A stretch of 64,000 nucleotides of DNA from Bacteroides sp. MSB163. GTDB taxonomy: Bacteria > Bacteroidota > Bacteroidia > Bacteroidales > Bacteroidaceae. Shown here piece after piece: positions 52,996-60,704 of the stretch. The stretch's first letter is position 1, and each line of letters starts with the position of its first letter. The notes beneath the pieces are model-generated. The model saw nothing but the letters and a program-made list of their open reading frames with translations, did not search any database and was not told where the DNA came from. The stretch spans positions 5,076,001 to 5,140,000 of the forward strand of contig NZ_CP143867.1 in NCBI RefSeq assembly GCF_036416795.1, given 5' to 3'. A program made the position numbers and the translations under genes.

Positions 52996-54084
52996 TTATT
53001 TTACCAGACCTTTTTCCAGATATTCAGCAAGATTGGTACGCATGACAGAAGCCACATGATCGGCAGCGACTTTCTGCATATCATGCTTTACCATTATTTC
53101 AACCAGCCGCTCAAAAGAAGTGGTTTGCGGATTCCAACCGAGTTCGTTTCGGGCTTTAGTGGGATCCCCCAAAAGATTTACCACATCAGTGGGACGATAA
53201 AAGTCTTCTGAAACAGCAACCAATACTTTGCCTGTTTTGATATCAATGCCTTTTTCATTTATTCCTTCTCCTTCCCACCGAAGTTCAATACCCGCATAGC
53301 GGAAAGCAAGGGTAGCAAACTCACGAACAGTATGCTGTACCCCTGTTGCAATAACAAAGTCTTCGGGCTTATCATGCTGAAGAATAAGCCACATACACTC
53401 TACATAATCCTTGGCATATCCCCAATCACGGAGAGAATCTAAATTACCAAGATACAGGCAATTTTGTTTGCCTTGGGCAATGCGTGCGGCAGCAAGAGTA
53501 ATTTTACGAGTTACAAAGGTTTCGCCACGGCGTTCTGATTCATGATTGAAGAGAATACCTGAACAGCAAAACATGCTGTAAGCCTCACGATATTCCTTAA
53601 TAATCCAGAATCCGTAAAGTTTGGCTACAGCGTATGGTGAATATGGATGAAAAGGTGTCTTCTCATTCTGAGGCACTTCCTCCACTTTACCATATAGTTC
53701 GGAAGTGGAGGCCTGATAGATACGACAAGTCTTTTCAAGCCCACACTGACGTACTGCCTCAAGTACCCGCAATACACCCACAGCATCTACATCTGCCGTA
53801 AATTCAGGCGAATCGAAACTCACCTGCACATGACTCTGTGCTGCAAGATTATATATTTCATCAGGACTAACCTTTTTCACCGCCTGTACCATCGACATGG
53901 AGTCACCTAAATCGGCATAATGCAAATGGAAATTGAGAACTCCCTCAAGATGAGCAATTCGCTCACGATAATCTACTGAGGAACGGCGAATAATGCCATG
54001 TACTTCATAACCTTTCTCAAGAAGAAATTCTGCTAAATACGAGCCATCTTGTCCCGTAATTCCTGTAATCAATGCTCTTTTCAT
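52996..54084 (-). CDS. gmd: GDP-mannose 4,6-dehydratase
   Basis: 362 residues from the ATG at 54084; the longer frame from 54123 adds 13 residues of non-family sequence. MKRALITGITGQDGSYLAEF has the GxxGxxG cofactor loop, and IYQASTSELYGKV and the catalytic Y-xxx-K in YSPYAVAKLYG follow, with HESERRGETFVTRK. It makes GDP-4-keto-6-deoxymannose, the precursor of GDP-fucose, rhamnose or perosamine. No fcl is nearby, so the next step is encoded elsewhere or the keto sugar is aminated. It follows the muramidase relic. Confidence 0.95.
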   Translation of the reverse strand: MKRALITGITGQDGSYLAEFLLEKGYEVHGIIRRSSVDYRERIAHLEGVLNFHLHYADLGDSMSMVQAVKKVSPDEIYNLAAQSHVQVSFDSPEFTADVDAVGVLRVLEAVRQCGLEKTCRIYQASTSELYGKVEEVPQNEKTPFHPYSPYAVAKLYGFWIIKEYREAYSMFCCSGILFNHESERRGETFVTRKITLAAARIAQGKQNCLYLGNLDSLRDWGYAKDYVECMWLILQHDKPEDFVIATGVQHTVREFATLAFRYAGIELRWEGEGINEKGIDIKTGKVLVAVSEDFYRPTDVVNLLGDPTKARNELGWNPQTTSFERLVEIMVKHDMQKVAADHVASVMRTNLAEYLEKGLVK

Positions 54085-54281
54085 ACGTAAAGTTAACCAC
54101 CATTTTTGACATAGTTCCCACAAAAATAAAATCCGCTTTTAGGCGATTTCTCTATAAATTTTATCAAAAATCGGATTGATTCAAAAAAAATATTTATAAT
54201 TCTCTGTTTTTTCAGACACGCTGCCTTATAGTTGATTTTACGGGTAAGCATCCGCTTCTCCAAAAACTCAATTCAAACCAA

Positions 54282-54752
54282 TTATATATTAGATTTTTTA
54301 CCCATATAAGCTTCCACCAATTTCTTGTCGTAGCCGTTTTGAGCATAGGCAGGCCCGTTATATCATCTGGCGAATTCCGCCCAGTTCTTAGTCTGCAATG
54401 CCGGAAGCATACCTGCCTGTCTGATGAAACGGACGGCAAGTATCAGTTGCTTGAGTTCGCTCTCATGCATAGCTGCTACAAAACTTTCCACGCTCTTCTT
54501 GCCACAAGCGGCATAGTTGAATCCCATTATCTGGAACATTCCCCAACTGGCGGAAGAGTCTGCCACCTCAGGGTGAATCTTGCGTACCTGTTCCAGACGG
54601 TCATACTCACCCATACCTCCTTTGTAATGCCCTTTCTCCCACTTGGAATAAAGGAAAACTCTGCCTTCAGACACCGAATAACCGGATGACTTCAAAGCCT
54701 GTTGCAATAAGGTAACTTCCTTACCTTCATAGCCTAATTTAATTGTTTTCAT
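54282..54752 (-). pseudogene. N-acetylmuramidase relic inside the capsule operon
   Basis: From ATG 54752 the frame reads MKTIKLGYEGKEVTLLQQAL, the peptidoglycan-binding start of the Bacteroides N-acetylmuramidase family. It then jumps from SVSEGRVFLYSKWEKGHYKG straight into the muramidase part; the rest of the binding domain and the first part of the catalytic domain are missing. The muramidase block EVADSSASWGMFQIMGFNYA ... KNWAEFAR ends at a TGA (54363), but the same frame continues YNGPAYAQNGYDKKLVEAYM to a TAA at 54282. So there is a large internal deletion and one nonsense codon. It lies 6 bases after ugd and before gmd. Confidence 0.82.
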
Positions 54753-54758
54753 AACTTA

Positions 54759-56072
54759 TCATCTACCGATACAAGAATAAGCTATCCCTAACTCTTGCAA
54801 TTCAGACTTGTCATAGATGTTTCTTCCATCAATCACCACCGACTGTTTCATCGTCTTCTTCAACACACCCCAACTGGGCATCCGGAACTCTTTCCACTCC
54901 GTCACCAGCAACAACGCATCCGCATCCAGCACCGCATCATACATATCCGTAGCATAGATAACCTTATCCCCTATCCTACGCTTACATTCATCCATCGCAA
55001 CCGGATCATAAACCTTCACGCTTGCACCAGCCTCTATCAATTTATCAATCAAAACCAATGCCGGAGCCTCTCTCATATCATCCGTTTCAGGCTTGAAAGC
55101 CAAACCCCATAAAGCGATTTGCTTACCTTTCAAGTCTCCATTATAATGCTTCAGCAATTTCTCAAAAAGAATACTCTTTTGTCTCTCATTCACCTCTTCA
55201 ACAGCCTTCAAAACACGCATCGGATAACCATTCTTTTCCGCAGTCTTTATCAACGCCTTCACATCCTTCGGAAAACAAGAGCCACCATATCCACAACCGG
55301 GATACAAGAATTTACCGCCAATACGACTATCTGCACCAATACCTTTGCGAACCATATTCACATCAGCACCAACCAGTTCACAGAGGTTAGCAATATCATT
55401 CATAAAGCTAATCCGTGTAGCCAGCATAGAATTAGCAGCATACTTTATCATTTCCGCACTCGGAATATCAGTGAATATCAACCGATAGTTATTCATCATA
55501 AAAGGCTTGTAAAGACGCTCCATTATAGCCTTGGCCTTTTCCGATTCCACACCTACCACCACACGGTCAGGCTTCATGAAATCATCTACCGCATCACCTT
55601 CTTTCAAAAACTCGGGATTGGAAGCCACATCAAACTCTATCTTTACATTACGCTTGTCAAGTTCTTCCTGAATGGCAGACTTTACCTTTTGTGCAGTACC
55701 CACAGGAACCGTACTCTTAGTCACAACCAGCACATACTTATTCATATTGTGCCCAATGGTACGCGCAACTTCCAACACATATTTCAAATCAGCACTGCCA
55801 TCCTCATCAGGAGGAGTACCGACCGCACTGAATACAACTTCCACTTCATCCAAGCATTCCTTTAAGTCCGTTGTAAATTTCAGACGACCGGCAGTATAAT
55901 TGCGATGAACCATATCCTCCAAGCCCGGCTCATAAATGGGAATAACACCTTTCTTCAGATTTTCTATCTTACTGTCCTGCACATCCACACAAGTCACGTC
56001 AATCCCCATCTCCGAGAAACAAGTACCTGTCACCAAACCGACATAGCCGGTACCAACTATTGCTATTTTCAT
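54759..56072 (-). CDS. ugd: UDP-glucose 6-dehydrogenase
   Basis: 437 residues. MKIAIVGTGYVGLVTGTCFS is the NAD-binding start. AVGTPPDEDGSADL follows, then VVTKSTVPVGTAQKV, and the catalytic Cys in YPGCGYGGSCFPKDVKAL (about 260). The closing ALWGLAFKPETDDMREAP is diagnostic. It oxidises UDP-glucose to UDP-glucuronate with two NAD+. The next gene upstream is a UDP-glucuronate epimerase, so the two likely supply UDP-galacturonate for an acidic capsule. GDP-mannose dehydrogenase is a less likely alternative given this pairing. Confidence 0.94.
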   Translation of the reverse strand: MKIAIVGTGYVGLVTGTCFSEMGIDVTCVDVQDSKIENLKKGVIPIYEPGLEDMVHRNYTAGRLKFTTDLKECLDEVEVVFSAVGTPPDEDGSADLKYVLEVARTIGHNMNKYVLVVTKSTVPVGTAQKVKSAIQEELDKRNVKIEFDVASNPEFLKEGDAVDDFMKPDRVVVGVESEKAKAIMERLYKPFMMNNYRLIFTDIPSAEMIKYAANSMLATRISFMNDIANLCELVGADVNMVRKGIGADSRIGGKFLYPGCGYGGSCFPKDVKALIKTAEKNGYPMRVLKAVEEVNERQKSILFEKLLKHYNGDLKGKQIALWGLAFKPETDDMREAPALVLIDKLIEAGASVKVYDPVAMDECKRRIGDKVIYATDMYDAVLDADALLLVTEWKEFRMPSWGVLKKTMKQSVVIDGRNIYDKSELQELGIAYSCIGR

Positions 56073-56093
56073 ACTATCTTAGTTTACCTTTGA

Positions 56094-57146
56094 TTACAAT
56101 TGATAAAAAGAACGATACCAGTCTATCGTTTCCTGGACTCCCTCTTTAATCGGCTTGTCAGGTTTAAACCCTAATTCATTCTGCAAAGCCGAAGTATCCG
56201 CATTCGTTTGATAAACGTCTCCCGGCTGCATCGGAAGATATATCTTCTCAGCCGGATGACCTATCGCTTCTTCTATAGCCTGAATAAAATCCATAAGCTT
56301 CACAGGATGTGAATTACCGATATTATATATTTTGTAAGGAGCAGTAGAAGAACTGGGATCAGGAGCCTGGGCACTCCAGTCAATATCAGGAGCAGGGATG
56401 TGGTCTATTACACGAAGAATCCCTTCAACGATATCATCAATATAAGTAAAATCACGCAGCATATCTCCATTATTGAAAACTTTTATCGGCCTCCCGTGCA
56501 ACATGGCATCTGCAAAAAGGAAAGGTGACATATCCGGACGTCCCCAAGGACCATAAACCGTAAAGAACCGTAAACCGGTAGAAGGAATACCATATAAATG
56601 GCTGTAAGTATGAGCCATTAATTCATTCGATTTCTTTGTCGCTGCATAAAGGCTTACAGGATGCGCGATGCTATCTTTTTCAGAAAAAGGGACCTTCCCA
56701 TTCAGACCATAAACACTACTGGAACTGGCATAAATCAAATGTTTCACCTGATAATGCCGGCAACCTTCCAACACATTCAAGAAACCATCTATATTACTTT
56801 CTACATAAGCATACGGGTTCTCTATGGAATAGCGTACTCCGGCTTGAGCAGCAAGGTTCACAACTTTATCAAAATGCTCATTGGCAAAAAGCATTTGCAT
56901 AGCCTGTTTGTCTTCCAAATTCATACGGACAAACCGAAAATGCTTATATGTACTACTTTGGACAAATTTATACCAACCAACTGTATTTTTATCAATACCT
57001 AAAGTCCCCAAACGTCCATACTTCAAATTGACATCATAATAGTTGTTGATATTATCAAGTCCTACTACCTCATCTCCGCGAGAAAGCAAGTGTCTACAAA
57101 TATAAGAGCCTATAAAACCTGCAGAACCAGTAACTAAAATTTTCAT
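56094..57146 (-). CDS. UDP-glucuronate 4-epimerase-like SDR (CapI type)
   Basis: 350 residues. MKILVTGSAGFIGSYICRHL is the cofactor loop. DNINNYYDVNLKYGRL and NPYAYVESNIDGFLNVLEGC are hallmarks of the CapI/LpsL branch that acts on UDP-glucuronate. The catalytic S-Y-K is seen in ASSSSVYG and YAATKKSNELMAH, and GLRFFTVYGPWGRPDM is another branch marker. It makes UDP-galacturonate from the product of the adjacent ugd. It is the first biosynthetic gene after upxZ. Confidence 0.93.
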   Translation of the reverse strand: MKILVTGSAGFIGSYICRHLLSRGDEVVGLDNINNYYDVNLKYGRLGTLGIDKNTVGWYKFVQSSTYKHFRFVRMNLEDKQAMQMLFANEHFDKVVNLAAQAGVRYSIENPYAYVESNIDGFLNVLEGCRHYQVKHLIYASSSSVYGLNGKVPFSEKDSIAHPVSLYAATKKSNELMAHTYSHLYGIPSTGLRFFTVYGPWGRPDMSPFLFADAMLHGRPIKVFNNGDMLRDFTYIDDIVEGILRVIDHIPAPDIDWSAQAPDPSSSTAPYKIYNIGNSHPVKLMDFIQAIEEAIGHPAEKIYLPMQPGDVYQTNADTSALQNELGFKPDKPIKEGVQETIDWYRSFYQL

Positions 57147-57272
57147 TTTCTATACTTACCACAATTAATCGAAATGCACCGCTGTCATCTACCTTTACAA
57201 CTTTTACATGTACACAAAGAAATTAGTATAACTATATAACATATCTATACACATATTTCTTTGTTTTTTTTA

Positions 57273-57758
57273 TTAGTTAATATACTCCCAAGGATAGGGG
57301 TTGTCCACCACATTCTGAAACTCTTCAATAGCTTCTTGCTGTTCAACAGTGAGTGATGTGGAATCCCAAGAAGCAATGATAGTACGGCCTTCGTCAGCCA
57401 AAGGCTCATCAAATACCTCGCCATAGCAGGCAGTGAGCAGGCGAAGTTTCAGCAACGAAGCAGGAAGAGCATCAAGAATATCCCAACAACGATCCAAGAC
57501 CTCCTGAATATTCTTCTGTTTTTCACCGTGATCTACGAACGAGGCACTATAACCCATCAGAAGAGCAAGACAAACATTAGCCTGTTCTTCGACTGTAGAA
57601 CCTTTGACACCGGAATTATACAAAGCCGTAGTCAGGCGATAAACTTCACCGTTACGACGGGAAAGGTCGTCGCTATAGACCGGATTCCCGTCCATACCTA
57701 AATACATCAGATCGTGCGCAGCACGCTGAAGGGCAAGTGTTTCTTCAGAAAGAGACAT
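57273..57758 (-). CDS. upxZ: UpxZ family inhibitor of capsule transcription antiterminators
   Basis: 161 residues, the second gene of the locus. It reads LQRAAHDLMYLGMDGNPVYS, then RRNGEVYRLTTALYNSGVKG, NVCLALLMGYSASFVDHGEK, matching the small helical UpxZ family. In B. fragilis UpxZ proteins block the UpxY antiterminators of other capsule loci, so one capsule is made at a time. Expected to be made only when this locus is ON. Position right after upxY is diagnostic. Confidence 0.92.
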   Translation of the reverse strand: MSLSEETLALQRAAHDLMYLGMDGNPVYSDDLSRRNGEVYRLTTALYNSGVKGSTVEEQANVCLALLMGYSASFVDHGEKQKNIQEVLDRCWDILDALPASLLKLRLLTACYGEVFDEPLADEGRTIIASWDSTSLTVEQQEAIEEFQNVVDNPYPWEYIN

Positions 57759-57820
57759 AATGATTTATGATTTATAATTTGTGATTTATCAGCTGTTTAA
57801 TGACAACGGCCGATCGTCAA

Positions 57821-58357
57821 TTATTTGATTACTTCTATAAGATCCGGATGAATCGTAGCAAGCGCAACGGCAATAACACCTTGTATCTCGATGACCACAC
57901 GGCGATCACGTGCCCCTTTCACTTTCAGAAAGACGCCTTCCTGTCCCTCGAAATCACCGCCCGTGATACGAACTTTCGTACCTTTGGACAAATTCAGTTC
58001 ATCAGGTTGGAAATACATGAGATGGTCATTGTAAGTACCGGCTACAGCAATAAAACGTTGCATCTCACTGTCAGAGATAATAATCTTCTGTCCACTACGG
58101 GTATCCGTAATGTATTGCAAATAGCTTACCTGTGATTTGATGCGCTTCACCTCGGAAGGACGGGCATGGACAAAAAGCAGGTTATGTACAACAGGAACCA
58201 AAGCACGGACTTTCTTACCTTTCTTTATGCTGATCTTGTATTGCATGGGAACGAAACAACCCATTTTTTCCTTTTCAAGCAGACGCATTGCATCAGGCTC
58301 TCTACGGTATGTGGCACGCATCGCATACCATATTTCAGTCTCTTTATCCGCTTCCAT
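57821..58357 (-). CDS. upxY: UpxY, NusG-like transcription antiterminator of the capsule locus
   Basis: 178 residues from the ATG at 58357 (MEADKETEIWYAMRATYRRE), which aligns with other UpxY starts; a longer frame from 58426 exists. The NusG-like N-terminal domain includes EIWYAMRATYRREPDAM and VPVVHNLLFVHARPSE. The C-terminal KOW region is LNLSKGTKVRITGGDFEGQEGVFLKVKGARDRRVVI, ending IHPDLIEVIK. UpxY lets polymerase read past terminators in the long leader of its own locus, as in B. fragilis. With the promoter in the present orientation it would not be expressed. Confidence 0.94.
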   Translation of the reverse strand: MEADKETEIWYAMRATYRREPDAMRLLEKEKMGCFVPMQYKISIKKGKKVRALVPVVHNLLFVHARPSEVKRIKSQVSYLQYITDTRSGQKIIISDSEMQRFIAVAGTYNDHLMYFQPDELNLSKGTKVRITGGDFEGQEGVFLKVKGARDRRVVIEIQGVIAVALATIHPDLIEVIK

Positions 58358-58569
58358 TTCAAGGATTATTTCAGAAAAGGGTGTTCCCTCGGGGCTTTGA
58401 AGTCCTTGCATACACTTGAATTTCAATCACTTGCGAACACTTTATGTAAGATATGGCAAGTATTGTGTTCCTCTTGCCTTTTGATTTTCTGTAGCTGTTC
58501 ATTACCTTAAATATCTTACAGGTAAAAAGCTATGAACTAATGGATTAGAGAAGAAAATTATCTTTTAAT

Positions 58570-58776
58570 CGTTCGTTTAATGTGCGTAAAGTTTTTTAAA
58601 TCTGATAAAGTCAGAGAAAGAATAAAAGGAATAGATATTAACTAATATTTTTACAAGTTTTTTATCGCTTATAATCAGATAATTAAGTCAAAAAAGCACT
58701 ATATCACAAAATCTTTTTTATCAAACATTTTGTCATTCAAAAAAACACCTTTATCTTTGTGCACATTAAACGAACG
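58570..58776. promoter_or_regulatory. Invertible capsule promoter segment, in the OFF orientation
   Basis: CGTTCGTTTAATGTGC at 58570-58585 recurs in inverted orientation at 58761-58776, and the match extends to 22 bases with 2 mismatches (58570-58591 and 58755-58776). The CGTTCGTT core resembles the inverted repeats used by the Mpi invertase of B. fragilis. Between them lies one consensus promoter pointing right, away from upxY. I found no leftward TAnnTTTG in 58427-58960. Inversion would point the promoter at upxY with a leader of about 200 bases. Confidence 0.9.
58729..58759 (+). promoter_or_regulatory. Consensus promoter inside the invertible segment, reading rightward
   Basis: TTTG (58729-58732), a 19-base spacer and TATCTTTG (58752-58759): a perfect TTTG / TAnnTTTG match. 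In this orientation it would transcribe the genes from 58958 rightward. Confidence 0.85.
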
Positions 58777-58957
58777 TTTTTTGGACGCCCCGCAAAACGA
58801 AGATTAACCAACTAATAATCAATACATTATTATTACAAAACGAATCTTTATCTATCATTTTTCCTCTCTATTTCCTCCCCCATTCCAATTAAATCATCTA
58901 CTTTCGCATTTTTTAACCACGTTAATATTACCTAACGGTTAATTAATCATTTAAGTC

Positions 58958-59367
58958 ATGACAGAATTTAAAAAAACAGGAAACTGAACGGGAATCAGCT
59001 GAGAAGTAAATCGTACAAGTCTGAAAATCAAAAGAAAAGCCAAAGTAAGAAACGAAACAGAACAAGTGTTATAGATGAAAGTCTATTGCCACTTCGGGTA
59101 TATTATGGTGATAATACTCACCTTTATATAGGTTATCTGAGACATTTCAAATTAGGTGGTTTTGAGTGCATGGGAATCAAAACAATCAGCGATTTAATAG
59201 AATGGATATACGGTTTAGAAATGATGCGAAAGCATGAAAGAGGAGAACATATTCCTTTAAAATACAGTAGTTTAAACACTGAAATCGAAAAAGTGTGGGC
59301 CGTGATACAAAAGGAAGATACGGAACACCTGGATCCTTACGGCTATGATGTAATAATAAATCATTGA
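58958..59367 (+). CDS. Small conserved-type protein of unknown function, apparent frameshift at an A7 run
   Basis: The clear coding part runs from about 59086 to 59367 (RVYYGDNTHLYIGYLRHFKL ... YSSLNTEIEKVWAVIQKED). The same frame is open upstream to 58972 with plausible residues, but no ATG. An ATG at 58958 (MTEFKK) lies in another frame and joins it if the seven-A run 58970-58976 is read as eight. The protein would then have 136 residues. Without the shift, initiation would need a TTG near 59086. Function unknown; it is the first gene downstream of the invertible promoter in its present orientation. Confidence 0.55.
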
Positions 59368-59390
59368 TAGTTTACTACAAAGAAAGGGCA

Positions 59391-59398
59391 TAACTTTG
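59391..59398 (+). promoter_or_regulatory. Candidate -7 box for the SH3-barrel gene
   Basis: TAACTTTG fits TAnnTTTG and lies 148 bases before the 59547 start; no good TTTG 19-21 bases upstream. Confidence 0.4.
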
Positions 59399-59423
59399 CC
59401 CCATCAATCTGACTGTGGAAGGA

Positions 59424-59499
59424 CTACACCCTTTCACCAGGATGGTGTAGCCCTAACCACAAAAGGGTGTAGCCATCCGAAGCAAAGGGTGTAGCCATC
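59424..59499. repeat. Short GGTGTAGCC repeat cluster in a leader region
   Basis: AAAGGGTGTAGCCATC occurs twice with a 22-base period (59462-59477, 59484-59499). A shorter copy, GGTGTAGCC, is at 59444-59452, and an inverted copy CTACACCCTTT at 59424-59434 can pair with 59462-59472. It may form alternative RNA hairpins ahead of the 59547 gene. Confidence 0.5.
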
Positions 59500-59546
59500 G
59501 CAGACAACTGATTATTAACTATTTATAAACTAGTAAATTTATTAAA

Positions 59547-59909
59547 ATGAAGAAACAAACGTTGGGACACCAACAAAAGTATGTAACGAAAGACGAAAGA
59601 GTGGAAAATCTATGGAGAAAACTGATTAGACAGGAAACGGACTTATCCGAAGAAACCATCGCATGGATAGCACGACGTATTTTACAATTAACTGCCTACA
59701 TGCCATACGGATGCGCACTGATAGCCTATCGAAAACAAAATGGAGATTTTTACATGGGAAGGGGAACACTGATACATTACGAAGCCGATTTCCACCGCAA
59801 ATACGACATCGAGCGTATTCAGAACCATGTAGTGTACTGGGATATAGAGCAACAGGGATGGAGAACGTTCCAGATTGAGAACTTCCTGGAATGGAAACCG
59901 ATGATTTAA
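59547..59909 (+). CDS. SH3 beta-barrel fold protein, DUF2693-like
   Basis: 120 residues. The C-terminal half has the pattern YRKQNGDFYMGRGTLIHYEAD and VVYWDIEQQGWRTFQIENFL, which matches small Bacteroides proteins annotated as SH3 beta-barrel fold (strands ending in a W-R-F--EN motif). The N-terminal half is helical and charged. It lies 180 bases after the 93-residue frame and directly abuts the DUF4373 gene, so both are probably cotranscribed. Function unknown, common next to mobile and capsule regions. Confidence 0.65.
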   Translation: MKKQTLGHQQKYVTKDERVENLWRKLIRQETDLSEETIAWIARRILQLTAYMPYGCALIAYRKQNGDFYMGRGTLIHYEADFHRKYDIERIQNHVVYWDIEQQGWRTFQIENFLEWKPMI

Positions 59910-60635
59910 ATGAAAAACGAAAAATCAAAAATTATGGACTCATATCTATTACATGATGCCAATGCAGGCAACAACTTTAAAATGATGATAATGATGCAAA
60001 AAGAAGGAATGAAAGGGTATGGCATCTACTGGATGCTGTTGGAATTTCTAAGATTACAGGACGGATATAAGGCAGACTTAAGAGTATTGCCCATACTGGC
60101 ACAGAAAATGAGAGTTACGGTAACCACCCTGAAGCGGATCATATACGACTATGCACTCTTCGAGATAAACGGCACAAGCTTTTCATCGCCCGGACTCACA
60201 CTGCGCATGAAACCATGGGACGCCCAACAGGACGCAAAAAGAGAGTCAGGCCGTCGTGGAGGGTTGGCTAACCAACAGAAAATCAGGGATGCCAAGGCAA
60301 GCAACGCTTTAGCTATAAACAAAGAGAATAAAGAGAATGAAACAATCCCCTCTATATCTCCCCAAGGAGACACGAGGAAGAATGAGGAGATTCTTCTTGT
60401 TCCACCGGAGTATGCGCTCAATAAGCAGACACATAACTACGAAGGATTGATAGAAGAACTGGAACGGCAAAAAGTGACATCCTTAAAAGAAAAAAATGCC
60501 ATCCTCAGGCTAACCGATTTCGGAAGACTGGGTGGCAAAATATGGAAAATCATCTATGACATCAACAATTCGCCACAGATGAAAGCACGGATTGTGATGC
60601 CCGGAAAATATATTCTGAAGTTGTTGCAAAATTAA
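59910..60635 (+). CDS. DUF4373 (Lin1244/Lin1753-like) domain protein
   Basis: 241 residues. The N-terminal domain (about 8-105) reads SYLLHDANAGNNFKMMIMMQ, KGYGIYWMLLEFLRLQDGYK and ILAQKMRVTVTTLKRIIYDY. This is the typical DUF4373 winged-helix-like pattern of phage and plasmid replication-type proteins. A charged linker (GRRGGLANQQKIRDAKASNA) leads to a C-terminal helical part (FGRLGGKIWKIIYDINNSPQ) like DnaT or primosome helpers. In Bacteroides such genes recur next to capsule loci. It begins 1 base after the previous gene stop and ends at a strong hairpin. Confidence 0.82.
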   Translation: MKNEKSKIMDSYLLHDANAGNNFKMMIMMQKEGMKGYGIYWMLLEFLRLQDGYKADLRVLPILAQKMRVTVTTLKRIIYDYALFEINGTSFSSPGLTLRMKPWDAQQDAKRESGRRGGLANQQKIRDAKASNALAINKENKENETIPSISPQGDTRKNEEILLVPPEYALNKQTHNYEGLIEELERQKVTSLKEKNAILRLTDFGRLGGKIWKIIYDINNSPQMKARIVMPGKYILKLLQN

Positions 60636-60647
60636 GTAGATGATCAT

Positions 60648-60680
60648 AATTAGCTTATACTTTGCAAGTATAAGCTAATT
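60648..60680. terminator. Bidirectional terminator hairpin, perfect 15-bp stem
   Basis: AATTAGCTTATACTT (60648-60662) and its exact complement (60666-60680) around a 3-base loop, between the convergent DUF4373 and sensor kinase genes. Confidence 0.8.
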
Positions 60681-60704
60681 ATAACATACCTCTCCCTGAT
60701 CATC

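Larger units (their letters stand above)
37732..58776 (-). other. Capsular polysaccharide biosynthesis locus (upxY-first, phase-variable)
   Basis: One leftward gene block of about 20 kb from the invertible promoter to the hairpin at 37679, with mostly short gaps and several 4-base overlaps. It holds upxY and upxZ, nucleotide-sugar enzymes (ugd, UDP-glucuronate epimerase, gmd, rfbC-type), flippase, polymerase, glycosyltransferases, the initiating transferase and an aminotransferase. This is the standard Bacteroides capsule layout. Three members are relics (wecA-like, acyltransferase, muramidase). Confidence 0.92.

Noticed and set aside
55119..55865. A 248-codon open frame on the plus strand
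   Set aside because: Antisense to ugd, low-complexity Ile/His/Thr composition, no start signal or known motif.
59415..59500. CRISPR-like short repeats
   Set aside because: Only two full copies 22 bases apart with 6-base spacers and no cas genes; not an array.
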